Positions 8,129 through 17,050 of a DNA stretch of 64,000 nt are shown in pieces (positions within the stretch are counted from its first letter, which is position 1; the number at the start of each line of letters is the position of its first letter). A program made the position numbers and the translations under genes. A model generated the notes under the pieces. That model saw only the letters and a list, made by a program, of their open reading frames with translations, ran no database searches and was not told where the DNA came from. Source of the stretch: Rothia sp. P100. Its GTDB lineage: Bacteria; Actinomycetota; Actinomycetes; Actinomycetales; Micrococcaceae. Where the stretch lies: assembly GCF_023712425.1 (NCBI RefSeq), contig NZ_JAMAYG010000001.1, positions 62,001 to 126,000 of the forward strand, read 5' to 3'.

Positions 8129-9043
8129 TTAGAAGTAACCTTCCTTCTTGCGGTCTTCCATGGCTGATTCGCTGAGGCGGTCGTCCGCGCGGGTTGCGCC
8201 GCGTTCGGTCAGTGTTGAGGTGGAGATTTCGGTGATAATGTCCTGTACCGTGCTGGCTTCAGACAGCACGGCGCCGGTGCAGCTCATATCACCGACGGTG
8301 CGGTAGCGTACCCGGCGAGTTTCAATGGGTTCGCCCTTGCTGGGCCCACCCCACTCCCCCGCGGTCAGCCACATGCCGTCGCGGTTGAAGACTTCGCGCT
8401 CGTGGGAGAAGTAGATAGGGGGAAGCTCGATAGCGCGAGCACCGATGTATTCCCAGATATCGGCTTCGGTCCAGTTGGAGATGGGGAAGACACGGATGTT
8501 CTCGCCGGGCAGGTGCCCGCCGTTGTAGAGGTTCCACAGCTCGGGGCGTTGGCGGCGGGGGTCCCAGCCGCCGAAGGCATCGCGCACCGAGAAGATTCGC
8601 TCTTTGGCGCGGGCTCGTTCCTCATCGCGGCGAGCGCCACCGAGAACTGCGTCATAACCTTGCTCCTCGATGGTTTCAACCAGGGGCACGGTTTGCAGGG
8701 GGTTACGGGTGCCGTCGGGTCGCTCCTGAAGTTCGCCCCGGTCAATCCAGTCCTGGACTTTGGCGACGCGCAGGCGGGCGCCGGTGCGCTTTACCAGTCG
8801 GTCGCGGAAGTCGATGACTTCAGGGAAGTTGTGGCCGGTATCCACGTGGAGTAGTTCAAAGGGCACGGGTGCAGGTGCGAAGGCGCGGCGGGCTAGTTCG
8901 TAGACAACTACGGAGTCTTTGCCGCCCGAGAAGAGCAGGGCGACCTTATCGAATTGCCCGGCTACTTCGCGCAGGATATGGATTGACTCGTTTTCTAGGT
9001 CTTTGAGGTGAGGTGAAAGGGTTCCTGCTGTTGTGGTGCTCAT
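8129..9043 (-). CDS. cysD: Sulfate adenylyltransferase subunit 2
   Basis: The catalytic subunit of ATP sulfurylase, which forms APS from ATP and sulfate in the cytoplasm. The PP-loop LLFSGGKDS (about residues 40-48) marks the N-type ATP pyrophosphatase fold; HVDTGHNFPEV and a basic stretch GGARRDEERARAKERIFS follow as in CysD. The C-terminal part has the conserved RYRTVGDMSCTGAV. ATG 9043 is preferred because it makes a 4-bp ATGA overlap with the cysH stop; an in-frame ATG at 9058 would add five residues. At 304 residues the length is normal. It is the second gene of the sulfate assimilation operon. Confidence 0.95.
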   Translation of the reverse strand: MSTTTAGTLSPHLKDLENESIHILREVAGQFDKVALLFSGGKDSVVVYELARRAFAPAPVPFELLHVDTGHNFPEVIDFRDRLVKRTGARLRVAKVQDWIDRGELQERPDGTRNPLQTVPLVETIEEQGYDAVLGGARRDEERARAKERIFSVRDAFGGWDPRRQRPELWNLYNGGHLPGENIRVFPISNWTEADIWEYIGARAIELPPIYFSHEREVFNRDGMWLTAGEWGGPSKGEPIETRRVRYRTVGDMSCTGAVLSEASTVQDIITEISTSTLTERGATRADDRLSESAMEDRKKEGYF

Positions 9044-9840
9044 GTGTGTAGTCCGCATTCTGTCTTGGTGAACCCTGCCCAGCGTCCGCTGCGGGGGTCT
9101 TGGCCAGCTTCTACCTTGGCGGTGCAGGGGGCACAGCCGATGGAGGGGTAGCCTGCCTTGGTCAGGGGGTGAACGATGAGGTTCTTGTCTTCGATGTACT
9201 GGTCGGTGTCTTCCAGGCTCCAGGTGACCAGGGGCGAAATTTTCAGTCTGCCGTTGGGGTCAATGTCCAGGGCCGGGGTGGTGGCGCGAAGCGGTGAATC
9301 TGCCCGGCGTAGGCCGGTGATCCAGCCGGTGTAGGGGGCCATGGACACGGCTAGGGGCTCCACCTTGCGCATGCGGCAGCAGGCGGCGGGGTCGGCATTG
9401 TAGAGGTTGATACCGTAGCGTGCATCCTGCTGGCCGACGGTGAGCAGAGGCTTAGCCTTGACCAGGTTTTGGGGGTAGCGTTGCTCTACCTTCTGAGCTA
9501 CGTCCAGGGTCTCGGGAAAGTGATACCCTGTATCGAGGAAAAGAAAGTCTGAGTCAGGTAGGTAACGGCTGGCTAGTTCAGCCAGCACCGTGTTTTCCAT
9601 GGAGAGGGTTACCACCAGCTTGCCCGCCACGTGTTCGTGGGCCCAGGTCAGGATTTCTTCGGCGCTCGCATCGTAGAGGGCATCCGCATAGCGATCCACG
9701 AGTTCCCGGTTGGCCTCTTTCTCTGCGTCTGAGAGCTGGGCGGGCTCGGCCGTTCCTTCTGGGCTAATCGCCGGATTTTCCAGCGGTGTGGCCGGTGAAC
9801 CAAGACCAAAGTTTTTAAAGCTCACGGATGAGGGTTCCAT
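9040..9840 (-). CDS. cysH: Assimilatory adenylyl-sulfate (APS) reductase
   Basis: Reduces APS to sulfite and AMP using thioredoxin-type thiols. The 266-residue protein carries the two cysteine pairs that bind a [4Fe-4S] cluster, AACCRMRK (near 152) and GCAPCTA (near 234-237). This marks the APS-using type rather than the PAPS reductase of enteric bacteria. The catalytic cysteine is in the C-terminal TECGLHT. It is first in the minus-strand operon, with Shine-Dalgarno AAAGGA before ATG 9840, so the operon promoter should lie in 9841-10103. An N-terminal tail of about 40 residues before the PP-loop-like domain is variable in this family. Confidence 0.95.
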   Translation of the reverse strand: MEPSSVSFKNFGLGSPATPLENPAISPEGTAEPAQLSDAEKEANRELVDRYADALYDASAEEILTWAHEHVAGKLVVTLSMENTVLAELASRYLPDSDFLFLDTGYHFPETLDVAQKVEQRYPQNLVKAKPLLTVGQQDARYGINLYNADPAACCRMRKVEPLAVSMAPYTGWITGLRRADSPLRATTPALDIDPNGRLKISPLVTWSLEDTDQYIEDKNLIVHPLTKAGYPSIGCAPCTAKVEAGQDPRSGRWAGFTKTECGLHT

Positions 9841-9942
9841 AGTGTTCCTTTCATAACTGTTCTTAAGGTCGAATTGTTTGAAAGTCTAGGCTTATGGGGG
9901 CGGGGTGGTCGATTTATTTCGGGGACTAAGTCACGGGGCGAC

Positions 9943-9999
9943 ATTTTTACGTCACAGGTCTTAACAGGGGGTAATTTTTACGCCCTAAATTTTGCGTCA
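9943..9999. promoter_or_regulatory. Three related AT-rich repeats upstream of the sulfur operon
   Basis: The cysH/pdxY gap (9841-10103) contains ATTTTTACGTC (9943-9953), ATTTTTACGCC (9974-9984) and AATTTTGCGTC (9988-9998), all in the same direction and 100-160 bp before cysH. Repeats of this kind can be binding sites for the operon regulator. They match no operator I can name; the McbR-type TAGAC/GTCTA palindrome was not found. Otherwise the gap shows no gene. Confidence 0.3.
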
Positions 10000-10103
10000 G
10001 GCCCTGAGAGCCAACTACTGTGCACCACTGGCTGCAGACTTACCTGTCATCTCATGAAACGGGCGTACCGCAGATAGACCCGGGGCATGCCACAATGGTG
10101 TTT

Positions 10104-10958
10104 ATGCGTATTTTGTCTATTCAGTCCGCTGTTGCCTACGGCCACGTAGGTAATTCAGCCGCAGTCTTCCCGCTCCAACGTCTTGGCCACGAGGTCATGC
10201 CCGTCAATACCGTCCTGTTCTCAAATCACACCGGCTATGGTGCCTGGCGAGGCCCGCTGATTTCGGGTGACGACGTCCGCGAGATTGTCACCGGCATCGA
10301 AGAGCGGGGCGGCTTGGTCGACACCGCCTTGGTTATTTCCGGTTACCAGGGTGGCTCATCCATCGGCGATGCCATTCTTGATGCCGTTGCTAAGGCCCGC
10401 GCAGCCAACCCTAACGTCCTCTACTCTTGCGACCCGGTGCTGGGCAACGCAACCAGTGGCTGTTTCGTCTCCCCCGAGGTGCAGGAGCTCATCCGTGATC
10501 GCGTAATCCAGCACGCCGACATCATCACTCCCAATCAGTTTGAGCTGGGCTTTGTCACCGGCACGGACCCTAAGACCCTAGATGAGGTCCTTGAGTCTGT
10601 GGGCGCAGTCCAGAAGGTTGGCCCCCAGACAGTGCTGGTCACCAGCGTCAACACCCCTGAAACCCCCGACGACTCTATTCAGATGCTGGCCGTTTCAGGC
10701 GATGAGGCCTGGCTAGTCACCACTCCCCGCTTGCCCATGAAGGCTAACGGCTCGGGAGACGTTACCCAGGCCCTCTTTGCCTCTCACTTCGCAGCGGGCA
10801 AGAGCCTGAAGGAAGCACTGGAACTCACCACCGCCAGCGTCTACGAACTGCTGAAAAACACCCTAGTCTCGGGCCAGCGTGAACTGCAGCTGGTTGAGTC
10901 CCAGCAGGCCTACGTTGAACCTGCTGAGACCTTTGAGGCGGTAGCGGTTAAGCGCTAA
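10104..10958 (+). CDS. pdxY: Pyridoxal kinase, PdxY type
   Basis: ATP-dependent kinase of the vitamin B6 salvage pathway, making pyridoxal 5'-phosphate. The start RILSIQSAVAYGHVGNSAA and NTVLFSNHTGYG are characteristic of PdxY. The ribokinase-fold C-terminal motif KANGSGDVTQALFA (near residue 212) holds the catalytic Asp in GSGD. The start is taken at ATG 10104 (284 residues, family-typical). In-frame starts at 10020 and 10095 give unconserved tails. No convincing Shine-Dalgarno precedes it, and CACAAT lies 7 nt upstream, so the message may be leaderless. It is divergent from cysH, and its last 11 bp overlap the convergent chelatase gene. Confidence 0.9.
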   Translation: MRILSIQSAVAYGHVGNSAAVFPLQRLGHEVMPVNTVLFSNHTGYGAWRGPLISGDDVREIVTGIEERGGLVDTALVISGYQGGSSIGDAILDAVAKARAANPNVLYSCDPVLGNATSGCFVSPEVQELIRDRVIQHADIITPNQFELGFVTGTDPKTLDEVLESVGAVQKVGPQTVLVTSVNTPETPDDSIQMLAVSGDEAWLVTTPRLPMKANGSGDVTQALFASHFAAGKSLKEALELTTASVYELLKNTLVSGQRELQLVESQQAYVEPAETFEAVAVKR

Positions 10959-11670
10959 GAGCAGCTAGGGCTTCGTTAGCCCGTTCCAGGGCAACCGAAG
11001 CGATTACCGCAGCAGAGGCGGCCTCACCGGGTAACACGAGCGGCTCGGCGACGACCGCCTTTTCTGTGCCCTGATAAGCCTTGGTGAGTTTGTTGTGGAA
11101 GTAGCCGCGGGCCAGCAGGTAGGTTGAGATGTATTCGGCCTGGTTACTCTCCCACGCCTGTTCGATGGTAGGTTCGATATCGGCGACAAAGCCGTAGGGC
11201 ACCCGCCGGCTGAGCAGGGTACTGAATACTTCTGCCTGGTAGAGCACAGCTTCACGGCCGTCTGCCCGGGAGGAACCGGCTGCCGCCATGGCGATATCGT
11301 CGTAGCCGTCCCAGCCCGCTTCTTCTAACCGCTGACGCTGGAGTTTGGCAAGGGCTGCTGAGGGGCCCAGTGCGCGAGCAATTGTGGTAGTCAAGTGGCT
11401 GGCGCTGGCAGCTGCCTGCCTCATGTCATGTTCGGTGTGGTAGCCCGGTGAAAGCAGCAGGGGCACAAGGACGGCGGTCGCCCCGGACGGCAAGCCTTGC
11501 AATACCTGCGGCAGGGAGGGTTCTTGCACATCTACATAGGCTTCGTGCACAGTGTAGGTTCCCGGAGCCTGAGCCTCGACCAGGGCAGTGAGCTGCTCAC
11601 GGATGAGATTGACGGCTTGACGGCCCTGGGGGTTATCGGTTCCGTGGGAGGCGGCGACCAGGTGAATCAT
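10948..11670 (-). CDS. CbiX/SirB-family sirohydrochlorin chelatase
   Basis: A 240-residue two-lobe chelatase of the kind that inserts iron or cobalt into sirohydrochlorin. The metal-binding histidine of the first lobe is in LVAASHGTDNPQG (residues 3-15), and LVPLLLSPGYHTEHD (near 90) is the second conserved element. In this neighbourhood, ferrochelation to sirohaem for NirB and Sir is the likely role. Start ATG 11670 has GGAG 6 bp upstream; longer in-frame extensions lack one. Its 3' end overlaps pdxY by 11 bp in convergent orientation. No stand-alone precorrin-2 dehydrogenase is visible, so the preceding oxidation must come from elsewhere or from the CobA N-terminal domain. Confidence 0.85.
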   Translation of the reverse strand: MIHLVAASHGTDNPQGRQAVNLIREQLTALVEAQAPGTYTVHEAYVDVQEPSLPQVLQGLPSGATAVLVPLLLSPGYHTEHDMRQAAASASHLTTTIARALGPSAALAKLQRQRLEEAGWDGYDDIAMAAAGSSRADGREAVLYQAEVFSTLLSRRVPYGFVADIEPTIEQAWESNQAEYISTYLLARGYFHNKLTKAYQGTEKAVVAEPLVLPGEAASAAVIASVALERANEALAALSA

Positions 11671-11779
11671 GAGGCTCCAGTCTGCTGTTGACACAGCACA
11701 GTGGGTGGGGCTGACCCCACCCACTGTACAGGACAATCAACAGCATGAGAGATACACCCCCACCCGTCATATATCTTGA

Positions 11780-11863
11780 TTAATTCTCCATAACGGGAGC
11801 GAAGATGACCGCCTCTGCCTCTTCAATCACTTGCTCCACGGTGCCAGCCTGGATATCTAAACC
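11780..11863 (-). pseudogene. Short remnant of the 3' end of an unrecognised gene
   Basis: Reading left from 11863, 27 good-looking codons end in TAA at 11780-11782. The fragment contains QAGTVEQVIEEAEAV and ends IFAPVMEN. A TAG lies directly upstream in this frame, but the overlapping frame before it reads SDVLKTVLSKVG, as if one frameshift separates two parts of an old gene. There is no start codon or ribosome site. I do not recognise the family. The rest of 11671-11949 shows nothing else. Confidence 0.3.
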
Positions 11864-11949
11864 CTACCTTCGATAGAACTGTTTTCAAGACATCCGACTA
11901 ATCCGCCTCATACAGCAGCCCCCGCTCGCGCTTAACGCTTCTGGCAGAT

Positions 11950-12741
11950 TTATTCTGCCCGGCGAATCACTTTGTACTGAGCCGCCTGAGCCACCGGCCG
12001 CATGGTGATGTGGTCCAGGTTGATATGGTGGGGAACGTTCACCGCGAAGGTGACGGTCTGGGCGACATCCTCAGCCAGCAGGGGCTTGTCCACGCCAACG
12101 TAGACCTTAGCTGCGGCATCTTCCGACCCAAGGCGGTTACGCGAGAACTCTTCGGTGTGCACCATGCCGGGGCGTACCTCAATTACACGCACGTTATGTT
12201 CAGCTTCTTCCAGGCGCAGGGTTTCGGTCAGGGCCCGCTCACCGAACTTGGCGGCGTTGTAGCCCGCTCCCCCTTCGTAGCCGGCTTCTGCCGCGGTTGA
12301 GGTCAGGTTAAGGATGGTGCCCTGGCCATTCTCGCGCAGGGCTGGCAAAAAGGCCTTGACCATATGGAGGGTGCCAATCACGTTAAGCTCGAACATGGCC
12401 GACCAGCCAGCAGGGTCGGCATTCGCCACCGAGTCAGCCCCAATAGCACCGCCAGAGATATTAACGAGAGCATCGAGACGACCGCCGGTTTCACCCAGAA
12501 TCTCCTGGGCGCGGGCGGTGACCGCCTTTGCGTCCGTAATATCGAGGACGACCGGATGCACCGAAGTGCGTGAGGCCAGCTCCTCGAGGCGGTCAGCGCG
12601 GCGGGCTACAGCATAAACCGTCCAGCCGGTAGCAGTCATCAGCTCGGCGGTGGCACGGCCGATTCCAGAAGAGGCACCGGTCACCACAGCAACCTTACCG
12701 GTATGAGCATCGGGGGCAAAGGGGTTAGCAGGCAGGTTCAT
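11950..12741 (-). CDS. Short-chain dehydrogenase/reductase (SDR), substrate unknown
   Basis: A 263-residue classical SDR using NAD(P)H. The cofactor motif TGASSGIGRA (about 20-29) is followed by an Arg-rich AVARRADRLEEL that suggests NADP preference. The structural motif NISGGA and the catalytic set LNLTSTAAE-YNAAK (Ser, then Tyr-x-x-x-Lys near 157-161) are intact. It resembles the YdfG/serine 3-dehydrogenase-like group of general oxidoreductases, but the substrate cannot be assigned. It is divergent from valS and appears monocistronic. Confidence 0.85.
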   Translation of the reverse strand: MNLPANPFAPDAHTGKVAVVTGASSGIGRATAELMTATGWTVYAVARRADRLEELASRTSVHPVVLDITDAKAVTARAQEILGETGGRLDALVNISGGAIGADSVANADPAGWSAMFELNVIGTLHMVKAFLPALRENGQGTILNLTSTAAEAGYEGGAGYNAAKFGERALTETLRLEEAEHNVRVIEVRPGMVHTEEFSRNRLGSEDAAAKVYVGVDKPLLAEDVAQTVTFAVNVPHHINLDHITMRPVAQAAQYKVIRRAE

Positions 12742-12841
12742 GTGAACTCCTCACGGTAGGTAATCTCTGACCTCTATCCTACTGCTCACAGAACCCTCTG
12801 CCCGGGTGCATGCTGGAGCCAGACATGAGAGAATGGACAGC

Positions 12842-15463
12842 ATGGCTGAAATCAACCAGGGCACAGACACGCCCGTAGAAATCAATGTCCCCGCTAAGCC
12901 CGGCCTCGAAGGCCTTGAAGCGAAGTTCACTCAGAACTGGGCTGAGCACAACACCTACGCGTTTGACGAAAAGACCGCCCGCGAGCAGGTCTACTCGATT
13001 GACACCCCGCCGCCCACGGCGTCCGGTTCACTGCACGTCGGTCACATGTTCTCCTATACCCAGACCGACGTGATAGCCCGCTACCAGCGCATGAAGGGCA
13101 AGAACGTCTTCTACCCCCTGGGTTGGGACGATAACGGTCTGCCCACCGAACGCCGCGTGCAGAACTACTACGGCGTACTCTGTGACCCCGCGATCCCTTA
13201 TGACCCCGATTTCACAGCGCCCGAAAAGCCCGCCAAGAACCAGCGTGACTGGCCCCGCATCTCCCGCCAGAACTTCATCGAACTCTGTGAAATTCTAGCG
13301 GTTGAAGACGAAAAGGTCTTCGAAGAACTCTTCACCACCCTGGGTCTGTCCGTGGACTGGTCACACACCTACCGCACCATCGATGCCCGCTCTCGCAAGG
13401 TCTCCCAGCTGGCCTTCCTCAACGACCTAGCAAGCGGCGATGCCTACATGGCAGAAGCCCCCACCATGTGGGATGTCACCTTCCGCACCGCGGTTGCCCA
13501 GGCAGAGCTAGAAGACAAAGAACGACCCGGCGCCTACCACCGCATTTCCTTCCACCGCGAGAACGGCGAGAAGGTCTGGATCGAGACTACCCGCCCCGAG
13601 CTACTGCCCTCCTGTGTTGCTCTGGTCGCCCACCCCGATGACGAGCGCTACAAGCCTCTCTTCGGCACCAAGGTCACCTCTCCTCTCTTCGGTGTTGAAG
13701 TCGAAATCAAGGCCCACCCCCTAGCCCAGCCGGATAAGGGTGCCGGTATCGCCATGATTTGTACGTTCGGCGATACCACAGACGTCACCTGGTGGCGCGA
13801 ACTGCAATTGGACACCCGCGCCCTGATCGGCCGCGACGGCCGCTTCTCATCCGAGACTCCGGAGTGGATCACCAGCCAAGTGGGACGCGAGCGCTACGAG
13901 CGTATGGCTGGCGCTACCGTCTTCACCGCCCAGAAGACCGTTGTTGAGATGCTGGTCGAAGCCGGTGAAATGGACGGCGAGCCCAAGCCCATCACCCACC
14001 CGGTCAAGTTCTACGAAAAAGGTGATAAGCCCCTCGAAATCGTAGCCTCCCGTCAGTGGTACATCCGCAACGGTGGTCGTGATACCGAGCGCCGCGAGGC
14101 TCTGATAGAGCGCGGACGCGAAATGACCTGGCACCCTGCCTTCATGCGCTCCCGCTACGAGAACTGGGTTGAGGGTCTCAACGGCGACTGGCTCATTTCC
14201 CGTCAGCGCTTCTTCGGCGTGCCCTTCCCCATCTGGTACGCACTGGATGCTGAGGGCGAGCCCAACTACGATGCTCCCATCCTGCCCACCGAGGACATGC
14301 TCCCCGTTGACCCGGCTTCCCAGGCTGCCCCCGGTTTCACCGAAGATCAGCGTGGCGTGCCCGGAGGCTTCGTTGCTGACCCCGACGTCCTGGACACCTG
14401 GGCGACCTCCTCCCTGACCCCGCAGATTGCTACTGGCTGGGCCGTGAACGAGAAACTGCACGAAGTCACCTTCCCCATGGACCTGCGTCCTCAGGGTCAC
14501 GACATCATCCGCACTTGGCTCTTCTCGACCGTGGTTCGCTCCAACTCCTTGGAGAACACCGTTCCCTGGACCAACACCGCCCTGTCGGGGTGGATCCTGG
14601 ACCCGGACCGCAAGAAGATGTCAAAGTCCAAGGGCAACGTGGTGGTCCCCAACGACGTCCTTGAAAAGTACGGTTCGGACGCGGTGCGCTACTGGGCTGC
14701 TTCCGCAAAGCTGGGCGCCGATACCGCCTATGATGAAGCGCAGATGAAGATTGGCCGCCGCCTGGCGATCAAGCTGCTTAACGCTTCTAAGTTTGTTCTG
14801 GGTCTGGGTGCTACCGCTGATTCAGTGCTGACCAGCCCCGAGCAGGCCACCACGGTCATCAACGAGCTGGATCTATCCCTACTGGCACGCCTCAACACCC
14901 TAGTTGAGAGTGCCACCGAAGCCTTTGAGAACTACGAGTACGCCCGTGCTCTGCAAATCTCAGAGACCTTCTTCTGGCACTTTACCGATGATTTCGTAGA
15001 ACTTATCAAGGATCGCGCTTACGGCAACGTGGGTGAAGACCAGCAGGCCTCAGTTCTGGCGGCTCTTGCAACGACCCTCGATGCTATGCTGCGTCTCTTC
15101 GCTCCCTTCCTACCCTTCGTCACCGACGAGATTTGGAGCTGGTGGCGTGCTGGCTCCGTGCACCGTGCACCCTGGCCCACCACCGAAGGCTATGCAGCAC
15201 TGGTAGCAGATGCTGATGCCGAGGTGCTGCCCACCGTTGCAACCGCCCTAAGTGGGCTGCGCAAGGCAAAGAGCGAGGCCCAGGTCAAACAACGCACCGA
15301 GGTTGAGAGCGCTGTCATCACCGCTTCTGCCGCTGACGTTACCCGACTGACCACAGGTTTGAACGACCTCAAGGCTGCCGGCAACGCCCGCGCCATCACC
15401 CTAGTTGAGGGTAAAGGCGAGCTGACTGTCTCTGACGTTGTTCTGGTAGAAGACGCCGAGTAG
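12842..15463 (+). CDS. valS: Valyl-tRNA synthetase
   Basis: Class I aminoacyl-tRNA synthetase charging tRNA-Val; 873 residues from ATG 12842. The ATP site HIGH variant is GSLHVGHMF (near 63) and the KMSKS loop is KKMSKSKGN (near 592). Between them lies the CP1 editing domain with RPELLPSCVALVAHPDD. The C-terminal region after the anticodon-binding domain is short, as in many actinobacterial ValRS. Upstream in-frame ATGs exist at 12806 and 12833. GAGAAT ends 7 nt before 12842 and no good Shine-Dalgarno is present, so a leaderless start at 12842 is favoured but not proven. A strong terminator follows. Confidence 0.93.
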   Translation: MAEINQGTDTPVEINVPAKPGLEGLEAKFTQNWAEHNTYAFDEKTAREQVYSIDTPPPTASGSLHVGHMFSYTQTDVIARYQRMKGKNVFYPLGWDDNGLPTERRVQNYYGVLCDPAIPYDPDFTAPEKPAKNQRDWPRISRQNFIELCEILAVEDEKVFEELFTTLGLSVDWSHTYRTIDARSRKVSQLAFLNDLASGDAYMAEAPTMWDVTFRTAVAQAELEDKERPGAYHRISFHRENGEKVWIETTRPELLPSCVALVAHPDDERYKPLFGTKVTSPLFGVEVEIKAHPLAQPDKGAGIAMICTFGDTTDVTWWRELQLDTRALIGRDGRFSSETPEWITSQVGRERYERMAGATVFTAQKTVVEMLVEAGEMDGEPKPITHPVKFYEKGDKPLEIVASRQWYIRNGGRDTERREALIERGREMTWHPAFMRSRYENWVEGLNGDWLISRQRFFGVPFPIWYALDAEGEPNYDAPILPTEDMLPVDPASQAAPGFTEDQRGVPGGFVADPDVLDTWATSSLTPQIATGWAVNEKLHEVTFPMDLRPQGHDIIRTWLFSTVVRSNSLENTVPWTNTALSGWILDPDRKKMSKSKGNVVVPNDVLEKYGSDAVRYWAASAKLGADTAYDEAQMKIGRRLAIKLLNASKFVLGLGATADSVLTSPEQATTVINELDLSLLARLNTLVESATEAFENYEYARALQISETFFWHFTDDFVELIKDRAYGNVGEDQQASVLAALATTLDAMLRLFAPFLPFVTDEIWSWWRAGSVHRAPWPTTEGYAALVADADAEVLPTVATALSGLRKAKSEAQVKQRTEVESAVITASAADVTRLTTGLNDLKAAGNARAITLVEGKGELTVSDVVLVEDAE

Positions 15464-15471
15464 GCGCAACT

Positions 15472-15482
15472 CCCCCCCCCCC
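15472..15482. repeat. Homopolymeric tract of 11 cytosines after valS
   Basis: Eleven consecutive C lie between the valS stop and its terminator. Such tracts slip during replication and sequencing. It is outside any coding frame, so any effect would be on the transcript end rather than on a protein. Confidence 0.9.
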
Positions 15483-15489
15483 ACTCTAA

Positions 15490-15530
15490 GCGCCCCGGGT
15501 ACCTCACGAAGGTAACCGGGGCGCCTTTTA
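15490..15530 (+). terminator. Rho-independent terminator of valS
   Basis: GCGCCCCGG (15490-15498) pairs with CCGGGGCGC (15516-15524), with GTACCT/AGGTAA partly extending the stem inward, followed by CTTTTA. Confidence 0.9.
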
Positions 15531-15604
15531 TAGGAGTATTCCCATTTACTGCCCCGGTAGAATGGGTACACCCTAACTATCAAGCTCAACCGTTGAGGAG
15601 TAGC

Positions 15605-17050
15605 GTGCCCACCACTCGGCGTCCCTTCGATTCTGGCTACCCCGTCTACCGTGGTGGAAATGACAGCAATCCCAGCAATCTTCTGCACCCCTTCACACAG
15701 GCAGACCGCCGGGTTGATGGAAGCTGGTTGGATCATTTCTTCTTTGTCTTCGCTGGGCTTGCCTCTGCATGGCTGGCTATCGTGGCCCTGGTGGACGCGG
15801 TGCAGCACAGCTGGTGGGGAATCCTTTTAGCTCTTGTTTTCTGGGGTATCGCCGCCTACATGACGTTGCCACGGCTGCACAGAATCCTCACCACCCTTTA
15901 TGTGCCCAGCTACTTTATTGGCCGCACCCGCACTAACGACGGTCTCTTGGGGGACCCCGTCAATCTGGCTTTTCAGGGCGAGTCAGTAGACGTTCACCGT
16001 GCCATGAAAAATGCCGGCTGGCACAAAGCGGAACCGGTTACTTTGGCTTCTTCCTGGCGGATCATTATCAGAACCATCCGCCGTCTCCCCTACCCTACGG
16101 CACCGGTTTCACCACTTTTCCTCTTCAACCGCAAAGAGGATTTCGCCTACCAGCAGGAAGTTGACGGCTCCCCTAGCAAGCGCCATCATATTAGGTTCTG
16201 GAAGACTCCGGCAGATTGGAAGTTGCCCGGTGGTGCTGAGGTTGACTGGCTAGCTGCCGCTACCTACGACCGGTCCGTCGGTCTTTCCCTCTTCACTTTC
16301 CAAGTGACTCACAAGATTGATGCTGAAACCGATAAAGAACGTGACTATGTGGTCGATACAGTGCGTTATTGCCATCCCTCAAGCACCTCACTTGATGTCA
16401 TCAAGGATTTCTCGACCGGTTACCATTCACGCAACGGCGGCGGAGATAACATCATCACCGATGGTCACTTGCCCATTCTAGATGTGCACGATGTTGTCGA
16501 AGAGGCTATGGAAATCCACGATCACCATGAAGAGTCCCGCTACTCTTACCACCGCACACCCTGGCAACTCGCGGAGCAGGCACCGCTCAGTGTCTGGGCC
16601 GCTGCGGCTTGTGTGGGCGTCTTAGCGCTGATTCAGCTGGGCTTGGGTCTGTTGCACCTGCCTGATTACACTGCGTCGTCCCTTACCCTACTGGGCGAAA
16701 GAGATGTTGCCCTCGCTGATTTCACCAACCAATATGCCGATATCACCCTCATTGGTGCGCTAGTGACCCTCGCACTGGTTCAGGTTATCCTCTCAGCTGC
16801 TGTGATTCGGGGGCGTCGGCGTGCCCGCAAGGTTCTCTTAGCCCTGCTGAGCGTTTCTTTCGTCATTAATGCCATTACCGTTTTCACCGGCCAGGCTTCT
16901 GTCAGTACGCTCTACGCCGTCTACGTTCTGATGGCGGTCCACGTCTTTGCACTCATTGAGTTCACCGATGACGGAGCGGTCAACTACACGCATAACGCCA
17001 CTGAAACCCGGCGTGGCCGACGTCAGCAGAAAGCAAACAGCGCTAGCTAG
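15605..17050 (+). CDS. Membrane protein with LssY C-terminal-like domain, function unknown
   Basis: A 481-residue protein with two N-terminal membrane segments (about 45-90), a soluble middle and four C-terminal membrane segments (about 335-465). The middle region starts GDPVNLAFQGE and includes HRAMKNAGWHKAEPVTL and KRHHIRFWK. This resembles the LssY_C domain found in actinobacterial membrane proteins of unknown role; some relatives accompany PAP2-type phosphatases, but none is encoded here. Start GTG 15605 has a perfect GAGGAG 4 bp upstream. A TAGAAT hexamer at 15558-15563 may be the -10. The C-terminus is basic (RRGRRQQK), probably cytosolic. The family assignment is by eye. Confidence 0.7.
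   Translation: MPTTRRPFDSGYPVYRGGNDSNPSNLLHPFTQADRRVDGSWLDHFFFVFAGLASAWLAIVALVDAVQHSWWGILLALVFWGIAAYMTLPRLHRILTTLYVPSYFIGRTRTNDGLLGDPVNLAFQGESVDVHRAMKNAGWHKAEPVTLASSWRIIIRTIRRLPYPTAPVSPLFLFNRKEDFAYQQEVDGSPSKRHHIRFWKTPADWKLPGGAEVDWLAAATYDRSVGLSLFTFQVTHKIDAETDKERDYVVDTVRYCHPSSTSLDVIKDFSTGYHSRNGGGDNIITDGHLPILDVHDVVEEAMEIHDHHEESRYSYHRTPWQLAEQAPLSVWAAAACVGVLALIQLGLGLLHLPDYTASSLTLLGERDVALADFTNQYADITLIGALVTLALVQVILSAAVIRGRRRARKVLLALLSVSFVINAITVFTGQASVSTLYAVYVLMAVHVFALIEFTDDGAVNYTHNATETRRGRRQQKANSAS

Noticed and set aside
9874-10077. 67-codon open frame upstream of pdxY
   Set aside because: No ribosome site or recognisable motif; it overlaps the repeats of the cysH promoter region.
13847-14500. Long 217-codon open frame on the minus strand
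   Set aside because: It lies wholly inside valS on the other strand, has no ribosome site, and its translation is low-complexity with no recognisable motif.
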